Assembly: GCA_026990595.1 (NCBI GenBank)
Contig: JALXCZ010000046.1
Location: 1 to 40,542, forward strand
Source: Sulfurovum sp.
GTDB taxonomy: Bacteria; Campylobacterota; Campylobacteria; Campylobacterales; Sulfurovaceae
Length of the DNA: 40,542 nucleotides
Direction of reading: 5' to 3'
Numbering within the stretch: the stretch's first letter is position 1; every line of letters starts with the position of its first letter. Positions 1 through 6,609 of this stretch are shown here, piece by piece. Below the pieces are notes generated by a model. The model ran no database searches. It was not told the DNA's origin and was given only the letters and a program-made list of their open reading frames with translations. Made by a program: the position numbers and the translations under genes.

Positions 1-301
1 CTCCGTCAAAGTGTATGGCAACGGCTATTTTGGCTCTGGTAAAACGTACACGTGCGGGCATACGCTTGACATCTATGTTCCATGAGCGTAACGTTTTTGC
101 TACTTCATCTGCTACAAGGATGTTCCAATCTTCTTCCCTGTAAAGTTTACATTCTGCACCGGTATTCCCACATGTTCTGCCCTCATGCCCTGCCTGAATG
201 ACTACAGAGACAGGCTTGGTTGTACTCCAGTAGAGGATGAATACCATGAGGAGGAGGATGAGCAGGGCAAAGAAGGTTGCGGGTTTGTTTTTGATGTTCA
301 T
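1..301 (-). CDS. Amidase_3-like exported protein, cut by left edge
   Basis: The frame starts at ATG 301 and runs off the left edge, so only about 100 N-terminal residues are visible. Residues 7-22 are one hydrophobic segment (FFALLILLLMVFILYW), a signal peptide or membrane anchor, so the rest should be periplasmic. It continues with VVIQAGHEGR and LYREEDWN and ends near the edge with VAIHFDG. These resemble the first zinc-ligand motif (AGHGG), the Glu-ligand region and the IHxD strand of the Amidase_3 family, which cuts the bond between N-acetylmuramic acid and L-alanine in peptidoglycan. The catalytic C-terminal part lies outside the window, so activity cannot be judged. The gene is divergent from the toxin-antitoxin cassette. 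The family call is by resemblance only. Confidence 0.6.
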   Translation of the reverse strand, partial: MNIKNKPATFFALLILLLMVFILYWSTTKPVSVVIQAGHEGRTCGNTGAECKLYREEDWNILVADEVAKTLRSWNIDVKRMPARVRFTRAKIAVAIHFDG

Positions 302-324
302 AGGTAGGATTATAGCGAAAGAGT

Positions 325-353
325 TTGACATATTTATTTTAATGTAGTATTAT
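325..353 (+). promoter_or_regulatory. Promoter of toxin-antitoxin cassette
   Basis: TTGACA at 325-330 and TATTAT at 348-353 are separated by exactly 17 bases, an almost ideal sigma-70 promoter and the best -35/-10 pair noticed in the window. The bases downstream (354-378) are almost pure A/T. TATTAT 348-353 and ATAATA 373-378 form an inverted pair that could be an operator for antitoxin autoregulation, which is usual for such modules but is inferred here. AAGGA at 378-382 is the ribosome-binding site for the ATG at 389. Confidence 0.75.
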
Positions 354-388
354 ACATATAATTATATATAAAATAATAAGGATATAAG

Positions 389-679
389 ATGGTGGCATAC
401 ACAAGAGATGAGATTATCTCCGCGACAGATTTGGCTCGTAATGTTTCTGGTACGCTTAGTAGTATTACAAAAAATATAAAAGATAAAGTAGCTATTTCGA
501 AAAACAATAAGCTTGAAGCAGTTATTATAGACATAGAAGAGTATGAACGTCTAAAAGAAGCCTATGAACTTATGGAACATATAGAGATAGCGAAGATGGT
601 GGAAGAGAGAAAAGACTCTAAGACTATTGATTTTGAAACATTGTTAGAAAAAGAAGGTATTTCATACGATGAACTATAA
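389..679 (+). CDS. Antitoxin, Phd/YefM or RelB-like
   Basis: A 96-residue protein that is the likely antitoxin of the adjacent RelE-type toxin. The N-terminal part (ARDEI-like TRDEIISATDLARNVSGTL, then KVAISKNNKLEAVIIDIEEYERL) matches the pattern of Phd/YefM-type antitoxins: a short DNA-binding and dimerisation domain ending in the conserved block where a residue such as E-Y follows the strand VAVLVSxEEY. The C-terminal part (from about residue 55) is charged and helical and should wrap around the toxin. The stop overlaps the toxin start by 11 bases, which implies translational coupling with the antitoxin made first. Base composition is more AT-rich than the housekeeping genes nearby, suggesting acquisition by transfer. 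The family assignment is firm; the exact subfamily is not. Confidence 0.8.
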   Translation: MVAYTRDEIISATDLARNVSGTLSSITKNIKDKVAISKNNKLEAVIIDIEEYERLKEAYELMEHIEIAKMVEERKDSKTIDFETLLEKEGISYDEL

Positions 680-965
680 GCTGAAAGTCAAGGAAGAGGT
701 AGAAAAAGATTTATCTAAACTTTCGACTACTCAGAAGATGCTTGTACTTAAACAGTTCAAAAAACTCCAAACCTCACCAGAGTTAGGGCAATTACTTGGT
801 AACAAAAGTGGCTACAACCTAAGTGGATGTAGAAAAATGTATGTAGATAAAAAGAAAGTACGTATTGTCTATAGTATTTTAGAAGAGATTATTACTGTTG
901 AGGTGATTGCTGTGGGGAAGAGGGATGATATGGCTGTTTATGAGAAGGCTGGGGAGAGGAGATGA
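669..965 (+). CDS. RelE/ParE-superfamily toxin
   Basis: A 98-residue basic protein. The order of segments is that of RelE-type toxins: an N-terminal strand and helix (YKLKVKEEVEKDLSKLS), a middle strand with YNLSGCRKMYVDKKKVRIVYSI, and a C-terminal strand EVIAVGKRDDMAVYEKA. The last motif is very typical of RelE/StbE toxins, which cut mRNA in the ribosomal A site; ParE relatives instead poison gyrase. The conserved Arg in VRIVY and the C-terminal Tyr in AVY are present, so it looks intact. It starts 11 bases before the antitoxin stop, and its stop overlaps the next gene in an ATGA, so all three genes probably form one transcript. Confidence 0.85.
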   Translation: MNYKLKVKEEVEKDLSKLSTTQKMLVLKQFKKLQTSPELGQLLGNKSGYNLSGCRKMYVDKKKVRIVYSILEEIITVEVIAVGKRDDMAVYEKAGERR

Positions 966-1447
966 ATTTGGATAAAGAAAAATTAATTTCAGAAATAGAA
1001 GAGACATTCAAGAATGTAAAATTAGAAGATGGTATTGGAATATTTGAAGCTGAAGAATTGGATGCTTGTAGTAGTGATAAAAAACTAAAGCAAGCTAAAG
1101 AAAAAGATAGGTCTTGGTGGAGAGATTGGCATTATATAGAAGATAAACATTTAGCATATTACACTTCACCAATGTGTTTTATGGATTCTCAAGGTATAAA
1201 ATGGGCATTACCAGCTTATATGATTTTTTCTTTGAAAAATTATGATAAAAGTTATTTTTCTATAGACACAACAATTTATGCAATTGAACGTGGAGCAATA
1301 GGTAAGGATAAAAAAGATTTCTATACATTAGGACAAAAAAGAGTCATCGCCAAGTTTTTAGTGTTTATGGTTGAGGTAGGTGAAGATTTTGTTGATACTG
1401 ATTCTGCAAAGATGGCATTAGACAAAGAGTGGAGTAAGTATCTTTAA
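962..1447 (+). CDS. Hypothetical protein, DUF6714-like
   Basis: A 161-residue soluble acidic protein. It starts in the ATGA overlap with the toxin gene. The order of features (a long N-terminal helix, a stretch rich in W, R and D around residues 53-60, SPMCFMDSQGIKWALPAYMIF around 70-90, and a C-terminal helix with AKFLVFMVE) resembles the DUF6714 family of unknown function, proteins often found scattered in bacterial genomes. I base this on resemblance only. Codon use is strongly AT-biased like the toxin-antitoxin pair, so it is probably part of the same transferred cassette. It may be a passenger gene or a third component; nothing in its sequence shows catalysis. Confidence 0.6.
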   Translation: MNLDKEKLISEIEETFKNVKLEDGIGIFEAEELDACSSDKKLKQAKEKDRSWWRDWHYIEDKHLAYYTSPMCFMDSQGIKWALPAYMIFSLKNYDKSYFSIDTTIYAIERGAIGKDKKDFYTLGQKRVIAKFLVFMVEVGEDFVDTDSAKMALDKEWSKYL

Positions 1448-1453
1448 ATAAAA

Positions 1454-1477
1454 GGTGCGTTAGCAAACGCACCCTAC
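1454..1477 (-). repeat. GTAG-type palindrome after hemB (also possible terminator)
   Basis: On the plus strand GGTGCGTT (1454-1461) and AACGCACC (1466-1473) form a perfect 8-bp stem with loop AGCA, followed by CTAC (1474-1477). Read on the minus strand this is GTAG followed by a hairpin, the layout of REP elements. It starts two bases after the hemB stop codon and lies between two convergent genes, where it may also stop transcription, although there is no long U-run. Confidence 0.7.
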
Positions 1478-1479
1478 GA

Positions 1480-2451
1480 CTACTTCTGCAACAACTCCGC
1501 CGCTTCCTTAGCATGATACGTAATAATAATATCCGCTCCCGCACGTTTAAACCCTAGCAATGTTTCCATCATCACAGCATCATAGTCTATAACCCCTGCT
1601 TTGGCAGCCATTTTGAGCATGGAGTATTCGCCACTAACGTTGTAGACTGCCAGTGGTAGGGTAGTGTTGTTTCGTACGTCACGGATGACATCCATGTAGG
1701 CTAGGGCTGGTTTGACCATGAGGATGTCTGCACCCTCTGCTTCATCGCTCACGGATTCGGCTATGGCTTCGTTGCGGTTGGCTGGGTTCATTTGGTAGCT
1801 TTTTCTGTCGCCTTTTCCAGGACTGCTTTCTGCTACATCACGGAAAGGTCCGTAGTAGGCTGAAGCAAACTTGGTAGAGTAGCTCATGACGGGGAGGTTT
1901 TCAAATCCTGCAGCATCAAGTCCACCTCTGATGGCTTGTATCATACCATCCATCATACCAGATGGAGCAATCATATCTACCCCCGCTTTGGCATGGACGA
2001 TGGCCTGTTTGGCTAGGTTGTCCAGGGTGATGTCATTGTCTACAGTTTCTAACACAGGGTCTATGACACCACAGTGACCGTGGTCTGTGTATTCACAAAA
2101 ACAGAGGTCTGTGGTGACAAACATATCTGGGTGCGCTGCTTTTACCTTACGTACTGTCTGGGCAATGATGCCGTGTTCGCACATCGCATCGCTTCCGACA
2201 GAGTCTTTGACATTGGGGATACCAAAGAGAATAATGGACTTGATGCCAAGTGCTTTAAGTGTGTCACACTCTTTGACGATCTCGTCGATGCTCATTTGGT
2301 AGACACCGGGCATAGAGGCTACTTCGTCTTTGATGCCCGTACCACTTCTGGCAAAAAGAGGGTAGATGAAGTCATGGACACTCAAATGGGTCTCCTGAAG
2401 CAGGTCACGTAACACAGGGTTGATTCTTTTTCTTCTAAATCTAGCAAACAT
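1480..2451 (-). CDS. hemB: Porphobilinogen synthase (delta-aminolevulinate dehydratase)
   Basis: HemB condenses two molecules of 5-aminolevulinate to porphobilinogen, the first common step of heme, siroheme and cobalamin synthesis, in the cytoplasm. The 323-residue length is normal. The active-site lysines are visible in YSTKFASAYYG (about K194) and LMVKPALAYMD (about K247). The segment DLCFCEYTDHGHCGV carries three cysteines (about C117, C119, C127), so this is the zinc-dependent type. The start is ATG 2451. The gene is divergent from ribA with about 90 AT-rich bases between them and ends against a GTAG palindrome. Confidence 0.97.
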   Translation of the reverse strand: MFARFRRKRINPVLRDLLQETHLSVHDFIYPLFARSGTGIKDEVASMPGVYQMSIDEIVKECDTLKALGIKSIILFGIPNVKDSVGSDAMCEHGIIAQTVRKVKAAHPDMFVTTDLCFCEYTDHGHCGVIDPVLETVDNDITLDNLAKQAIVHAKAGVDMIAPSGMMDGMIQAIRGGLDAAGFENLPVMSYSTKFASAYYGPFRDVAESSPGKGDRKSYQMNPANRNEAIAESVSDEAEGADILMVKPALAYMDVIRDVRNNTTLPLAVYNVSGEYSMLKMAAKAGVIDYDAVMMETLLGFKRAGADIIITYHAKEAAELLQK

Positions 2452-2493
2452 ATTTTAACCTTCGCAAATAAATTAGGTTATTTTACACTAAAT

Positions 2494-2534
2494 ATTAATT
2501 GTTAATTATTAATTATTAATTGTTTCTGTATAAT
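2494..2534 (+). promoter_or_regulatory. AT-rich repeats and ribA promoter
   Basis: The gap between hemB and ribA holds repeated TTAATTATTAA-like units (about 2494-2522) followed by TATAAT at 2529-2534. The box is only six bases before ATG 2541, so either the ribA mRNA is leaderless or nearly so, or the true start lies further downstream. The A/T repeats could act as a bent upstream element, typical of promoters in this phylum that lack a -35 box. Confidence 0.5.
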
Positions 2535-2540
2535 CCTGCT

Positions 2541-3113
2541 ATGAATAACATAGAAATATCACAAATCGCTACTTTACCAACGAAACATGGTACCTTTAAG
2601 ATACAGGCATTTAAGCAGGATGATAAAGAGCATTTGGCTATTTTTACCGATAATTTCCAAGAAATAGAAGCTCCCATTGTGCGTGTACACTCTGAGTGTC
2701 TTACCGGTGATGCCATAGGTTCTGTCAAATGTGACTGTGGAGAGCAACTGGACTTTGCGTTGGAACGTATAGCTCTTGATGGTGGACTTGTGATCTACCA
2801 CAGACAAGAGGGTAGAAACATCGGTCTGCTGAACAAAGTCAATGCCTATGCCCTGCAGGATGAAGGACTTGATACCGTAGCAGCAAATCATCAGCTTGGG
2901 TTTAAAGCAGATGAGCGTACCTATGAAATAGTAGAGTATATTTTGCATCATTTAGGGGTTAAAAAGTTGAAACTGTTGACAAACAACCCTGCAAAGATAG
3001 AAAGCCTTTCAGATATAGAGATTGTAGAGCGTTTGCCTATTCAGATCACGCCAAATCCTTATAATGAAGCCTATTTGAAAGTAAAGAAAGAGCAATTAGG
3101 ACACTTGCTTTGA
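2541..3113 (+). CDS. ribA: GTP cyclohydrolase II
   Basis: RibA opens the imidazole ring of GTP with loss of formate and pyrophosphate, the first step of riboflavin synthesis. The 190-residue stand-alone form is seen here. The zinc site is visible as SECLTGDAIGSVKCDCGEQL (about C53, C64, C66), followed by the catalytic loop YHRQEGRNIGLLNK, then LGFKADERTYE and the LLTNNPAKIE nucleotide-binding motif. I chose ATG 2541 because a TTG further upstream (2520) would put the start inside the promoter box. The gene leads a run of co-directional genes (rsmG, two small unknowns, a rhomboid, a lipoprotein) that probably share a transcript. Confidence 0.95.
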   Translation: MNNIEISQIATLPTKHGTFKIQAFKQDDKEHLAIFTDNFQEIEAPIVRVHSECLTGDAIGSVKCDCGEQLDFALERIALDGGLVIYHRQEGRNIGLLNKVNAYALQDEGLDTVAANHQLGFKADERTYEIVEYILHHLGVKKLKLLTNNPAKIESLSDIEIVERLPIQITPNPYNEAYLKVKKEQLGHLL

Positions 3114-3145
3114 ATGAGGAGTAGGGAGTGAAGAGTGAGGAGCTG
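3114..3145 (+). repeat. Purine-rich AGTGAGGAG repeats at rsmG start
   Basis: Between the ribA stop and rsmG the sequence is a run of GAGGAGT / GGGAGTG / AAGAGTG / AGGAG units. It supplies both a purine-rich ribosome-binding site and the GTG start of rsmG. Similar repeats lie at the folC start, inside folC and before the last gene. Confidence 0.6.
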
Positions 3146-3727
3146 AAGAGAAGATTGGCAGCTGAAAATATTATTTTGAGTCATGAGATTATCATGAAGT
3201 TGGAGAGGTTTGCAGCACTTCTGCACGAGTGGAATCAGATACACAACCTTACCGGGGCAAAAAATATAGAGGCGATCTATGACAACATCATTGACTCACT
3301 CTATCCTTTAACCTTTATAGAAAAACCAAAAACACTGTTAGATGTAGGCACTGGTGCCGGGTTTCCGGGGCTTGTGCTGGCTATTGCCTTGCCGCAAACA
3401 GAAGTGGTACTGGCAGAACCTCTGAAAAAACGTGTCTCATTTTTAAAATATGCAGCTATAGATCTGGAGCTTTCAAATGTAAGTGTAGAGGCAAAAAGAG
3501 TAGAAAAAGTAGAGCATGTACCTTTTGAACTCATCTCTTCCCGTGCGGTGACCAATACCAGACTGCTGCTTGAGTTGACAGAGAATATCTCCAATGAACA
3601 AACAGCCTATCTTTTCTATAAAGGCTCGCGTGTTTTTGATGAAGTAGCCGATGTACAACATCAGTTAGATTATGATATAGTACAGAAAAATCAACGAAAT
3701 TATTTATATATTAAAGGTAAGGTATGA
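3128..3727 (+). CDS. rsmG: 16S rRNA m7G527 methyltransferase
   Basis: RsmG (GidB) methylates N7 of G527 in 16S rRNA using S-adenosylmethionine; its loss gives low-level streptomycin resistance in other bacteria. The 199-residue length is normal. [19 protein letters not shown] is the usual N-terminal signature, [17 protein letters not shown] (about residues 68-84) is SAM-binding motif I, and ISSRAVTN (about 138-145) is the conserved ISRAF-like motif. The start is GTG 3128 inside a purine-rich repeat, so the first residues (MKSEELKRR) may be repeat-derived; no ATG start exists before the conserved region. Its stop overlaps the next gene in an ATGA. Confidence 0.95.
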   Translation: MKSEELKRRLAAENIILSHEIIMKLERFAALLHEWNQIHNLTGAKNIEAIYDNIIDSLYPLTFIEKPKTLLDVGTGAGFPGLVLAIALPQTEVVLAEPLKKRVSFLKYAAIDLELSNVSVEAKRVEKVEHVPFELISSRAVTNTRLLLELTENISNEQTAYLFYKGSRVFDEVADVQHQLDYDIVQKNQRNYLYIKGKV

Positions 3728-3936
3728 TCTTAAAACTTATTATTTTTGCTTTTGTAGGATTGATGATCTACAAGTTTCTTGGTGGAAAACTGCCAACCAT
3801 AGGTAAAAGTTCCGAAGAAAAAAAGTTAGATGAAGATACACTGGTAGAATGTGAAAAATGTGGTACTTATGTCACAGTCAAAGAGAGTATTATGATGCAT
3901 GGAAAGTACTACTGTTCCAAAGAATGTTTAGATTAA
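3724..3936 (+). CDS. Small membrane-anchored zinc-ribbon protein (PP0621-like)
   Basis: A 70-residue protein with one N-terminal membrane helix (about residues 2-20, [18 protein letters not shown]), a short charged linker, and a C-terminal metal site [28 protein letters not shown] with two CxxC-like pairs. This is the arrangement of the PP0621/YHS-like small proteins, expected to bind zinc at the cytoplasmic or periplasmic face; the role is unknown. It overlaps rsmG by four bases, so it is translated with it. Confidence 0.7.
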   Translation: MILKLIIFAFVGLMIYKFLGGKLPTIGKSSEEKKLDEDTLVECEKCGTYVTVKESIMMHGKYYCSKECLD

Positions 3937-3955
3937 AAGTGAATAAGGAGTAACT

Positions 3956-4336
3956 ATGATTATCATTGGTCATCCGTGGATTGAAAGTCCCAAATTCTAT
4001 AAGGTGTTCTCTTTGGAAGATATTAAGAAAAGTAAAGCAGAAAATATTGTGCTGCTTGAGCCTTTAGTTGATTCGCATGTGCTTGCCAAGTATTGTAAAG
4101 AAAATGGGATTCCTTTTGCCGCAACGGTCAATACACTGCAAGAAGCGATCTTTTCCAATGCTCTAGGTGCATCTTACATGGTATGTGAAGAAGATGATGC
4201 ATTGATCATCCAGCCTATTGCTCAGGAGTATCTGTTCGATACACGTATATTGGCTCTGATCCACGAAGAAAAAGAGATAACAAAGATCGCACGTTCGGGC
4301 ATAGACGGAGTGATTTTCCCAGAGGCGATCTGTTAA
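3956..4336 (+). CDS. Conserved hypothetical protein
   Basis: A 126-residue soluble protein I do not recognise beyond a feeling that it is common in Campylobacterota. The alternation of strands and helices (NIVLLEPL, AKYCKENGIPFAATVNTLQEA, ALGASYMVCEEDDA, ITKIARSGIDGVIFPEAI) suggests half of an alpha/beta fold, perhaps a partial TIM-barrel-like or Rossmann-like unit, but no catalytic motif is evident. ATG 3956 is preceded by a good AAGGAG ribosome-binding site. It sits between the small zinc protein and a rhomboid protease in the same transcript. Confidence 0.6.
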   Translation: MIIIGHPWIESPKFYKVFSLEDIKKSKAENIVLLEPLVDSHVLAKYCKENGIPFAATVNTLQEAIFSNALGASYMVCEEDDALIIQPIAQEYLFDTRILALIHEEKEITKIARSGIDGVIFPEAIC

Positions 4337-4342
4337 ATTTTC

Positions 4343-5023
4343 ATGTTAGGTGAATTTCAAAGATACAAGATCACTTACAGTCTTATAGGGCTTAATATTT
4401 TTGTTTATCTTCTTTCCTCTTTTTTAAGCCGTGATATGATGAATATGGATATGCGGGTGCTTGTAGAGCTGGGTGCATTGTACGGTCCGTTAACTGTATT
4501 AAAAGAACAGTGGTGGAGACTTTTTACGGCGATGTTCCTGCACGGAGGTATGACCCATATACTGATGAATATGGTATCACTCTATATCATAGGACGTGGT
4601 GCAGAGATGTACTTTGATACGAAATCCTATCTAAGCATCTATCTTTTTTCCGGTCTTCTTGGGGGTGTAGTATCGCTTTATATGCATCCGGCAACGGTAG
4701 GTATTGGAGCTTCGGGAGCTATTTTTGGTGTCTTTGGTGCTTTGGCAGGATTTTTTCTGGCACACAGAGAGAGAATAGGAGAGCATACCAAAGCCTTTAT
4801 GAAAGAGTTTGCAATTATTATAGGGATCAACCTTGTCATAGGTTTTTCTATTGAATCAGTGGATGTCAGTGCACATATTGGGGGTCTTTTTATTGGGTTT
4901 ATCGGTGGATATATCCTTTCTAAAGATCCAAAATGGGTCTGGACATACAGTGTTGCGATGGTATTTTTGATCTTTATAATGATGAGTTATCTACCCGGTT
5001 ATTATGCACAGAAATCATTTTAA
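4343..5023 (+). CDS. Rhomboid-family intramembrane serine protease
   Basis: A 226-residue polytopic inner-membrane protein with about six transmembrane helices. The rhomboid signatures are all present in order: LHGGMTHILMNMVSLYIIG (about 67-84, with the oxyanion-hole Asn), GIGASGAIFGVFGAL (catalytic Ser about 124), and VSAHIGGLFIGFIGG (catalytic His about 178). Such enzymes cut the transmembrane segments of membrane proteins; the substrate cannot be told. The start at ATG 4343 lies six bases after the previous stop. The last 20 bases overlap the start of the lipoprotein gene downstream, suggesting coupled translation. Confidence 0.92.
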   Translation: MLGEFQRYKITYSLIGLNIFVYLLSSFLSRDMMNMDMRVLVELGALYGPLTVLKEQWWRLFTAMFLHGGMTHILMNMVSLYIIGRGAEMYFDTKSYLSIYLFSGLLGGVVSLYMHPATVGIGASGAIFGVFGALAGFFLAHRERIGEHTKAFMKEFAIIIGINLVIGFSIESVDVSAHIGGLFIGFIGGYILSKDPKWVWTYSVAMVFLIFIMMSYLPGYYAQKSF

Positions 5024-5540
5024 ACTTTTGCTTTTTGTTTTCTTTTTTTCGGGTTGTACAGTCACTCCGGTGCATGTTTCCCAAAATAGAATAGATCACT
5101 TGTCCATTGAGCTGCGTTCGCTTGATGATGCCATTCCTCCCAAAGAAGCCAAAGCGCTTTCCGAAGATATTTTTCATGAGACAGCTGAACTTACGAAAGA
5201 ATTTAAGCTGACCTCTCCTCCCTGGTTTCATAATTTTTTAGTCAATATCGGACTGAGAGAAAAAGGGCTTTGTTACCAGTGGAGTGACGCGCTTTATATA
5301 CATTTTTTAAAAAAGCACTATCCGCATTTTTCATTTCATTTGGGCGGAGCCAATATAGGAGAGTATTTTTTTGAGCACAATGTTCTGGTGGTTACAGGGA
5401 AAGGTGGAAAGTTTGAAGAAGGGATCGTGATAGATCCCTGGAGAGATTCCGGAAAACTCTATTTTTCAAAGCTCAAAGATGACACCAAGTATAAATGGAA
5501 ACACAGAGCAAATAGGGAGTTTTGTCAAAATGGTAAATAA
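5004..5540 (+). CDS. Putative lipoprotein with Cys-His-Asp pattern
   Basis: A 178-residue protein. The N-terminus is a lipoprotein signal: basic start, hydrophobic FKLLLFVFFFSGC with the lipidated Cys at about residue 18. The mature part contains GLCYQWSDAL (C90), FFEHNVLVV (H125) and GIVIDPWRDSG (D144), the spacing and local context of a papain/transglutaminase-like Cys-His-Asp triad. That is my inference from the motifs; I do not recognise a named family. The gene starts 20 bases inside the rhomboid gene and its 3' end overlaps the convergent pabB by 16 bases. Confidence 0.65.
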   Translation: MHRNHFKLLLFVFFFSGCTVTPVHVSQNRIDHLSIELRSLDDAIPPKEAKALSEDIFHETAELTKEFKLTSPPWFHNFLVNIGLREKGLCYQWSDALYIHFLKKHYPHFSFHLGGANIGEYFFEHNVLVVTGKGGKFEEGIVIDPWRDSGKLYFSKLKDDTKYKWKHRANREFCQNGK

Positions 5541-6496
5541 ATTTTGTCAATTAGCTCTTCATATTCATCTTTCGCATCAGAATCAATAGTAATGCCTCCA
5601 CCACTTTTGTAAAGAAGTTCATTATTTTTTTTCTCAATAAAACGTATCATCACCCCCGAACGTAGACTCTCCCCGTCAAATACGCCAAAGACTCCGGTGT
5701 AAAACCCTCTGTTGTAGTTTTCTACACGGTTGATGATATTGACAGTACTTTTTTTCGGTGTCCCTGTGATGGAGCCTGCCGGAGTGAGTTGATCAAGCAG
5801 TATGCCTATGGTGTCTCTCCAGTTTGTCTGAAGTCTGGCAGTGATCTTTGAACTTACCTGTAGCAACTCTTTTTTACCGGCTTTGATCTTGTCCACATAA
5901 CGGAATTTCTCTACTTTAATATCCTCTCCTATGATACCAAGATCGTTACGCATAAGGTCAACGATCATTACATGTTCTGCCATCTCCTTTTCGTTGCTTA
6001 AAATATGCTCTTTTGCATGGGGAAGATCCGCATCAATAGTACCTTTCATAGGATAGGTCGCTATTGTGTTTCCTTGAATGTTTACAAAACGCTCAGGAGA
6101 GAAGCAGATGAACTTCCCTTTGAAATAGAGCTTAAATTTGGCTCTTGCATAAGTAAAGATCTCCTCAAGGCTGAAGTTGCTCTCTACAGGAGTCTTGAAT
6201 GTCAAGTTGAGAAGATAGGTATTGCCTGAACGTATATCTTCGAGTATCTCTTCCATGGCACTTTTGTAAGTAGAAAAATCTACGGGGCTTTTGGAAAATG
6301 TAAAATCTTTCTCTCTTTTTTTGACAGGGTAGTTTCGCCAATCTTCTAATTTATAGAAAATGTCATTGTCCAGATGGGCTAAAGGTTGTGCGAAGATCTT
6401 GGTCTTGTCGTAGGAGACAATGAAGAGAAAAGGGGTGCGTGATTGACCAAGTTGGTCAATCTCTTCAAAACCATTTTTTTTATTGAACCAACACAT
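5525..6496 (-). CDS. pabB: Aminodeoxychorismate synthase component I
   Basis: PabB converts chorismate plus ammonia (from a PabA partner) to 4-amino-4-deoxychorismate for folate synthesis. The 323-residue form is essentially the chorismate-binding domain alone, shorter than the E. coli enzyme (about 450). Motifs seen in order: EDIRSGNTYLLNLTF, TYPMKGTID (active-site Lys in the PIKGT-like motif, which marks PabB rather than anthranilate synthase), LMRNDLG, PAGSITGTPK, YTGVFGVFDG and YKSGGGITIDSD. Residues 6-10 are coded over an A8 tract, and a 19-base palindrome (6442-6460) lies just downstream. It is the last gene of bioD-pyrB-pabB; a GTAG inverted-repeat pair fills the gap to pyrB. Confidence 0.93.
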   Translation of the reverse strand: MCWFNKKNGFEEIDQLGQSRTPFLFIVSYDKTKIFAQPLAHLDNDIFYKLEDWRNYPVKKREKDFTFSKSPVDFSTYKSAMEEILEDIRSGNTYLLNLTFKTPVESNFSLEEIFTYARAKFKLYFKGKFICFSPERFVNIQGNTIATYPMKGTIDADLPHAKEHILSNEKEMAEHVMIVDLMRNDLGIIGEDIKVEKFRYVDKIKAGKKELLQVSSKITARLQTNWRDTIGILLDQLTPAGSITGTPKKSTVNIINRVENYNRGFYTGVFGVFDGESLRSGVMIRFIEKKNNELLYKSGGGITIDSDAKDEYEELIDKIYLPF

Positions 6497-6506
6497 CTAT
6501 TTTCCT

Positions 6507-6607
6507 GTAGGTCGGGGTGCCCTCACCCTCGACGGTTTAAATTAAATCAAAAACAGAAGCTTTTTTCTTATGCAAGTTGATGTCGGGGTGAGGGCACCCC
6601 GACCTAC
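6507..6607. repeat. Inverted pair of GTAG hairpins (BIME-like)
   Basis: The left arm (6507-6528, starting GTAGGTCGGGGTG) and the right arm (6586-6607, ending CACCCCGACCTAC) are perfect 22-base inverted copies separated by 57 bases. Each arm is itself a hairpin: GTCGGGGTG pairs with CACCCCGAC in the right arm with loop AGGG, and with one bulge in the left arm. GTAG outside, hairpins inside and head-to-head orientation is the layout of bacterial interspersed mosaic elements. The right arm begins two bases after the pyrB stop. A single copy of the same family occurs at 40157. Confidence 0.85.
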
Positions 6608-6609
6608 GG

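Noticed and set aside
1886-2412. Open frames opposite hemB, and many similar frames opposite clpA, dnaX, mfd and others
   Set aside because: They overlap well-supported genes on the other strand, have no ribosome-binding sites and show no recognisable domains; they are shadows.
6507-6607. Simple transcription terminator between pyrB and pabB
   Set aside because: No U-run follows either arm, the arms carry GTAG ends and the same sequence recurs inside a coding region at 40157, so it is better read as a dispersed repeat.
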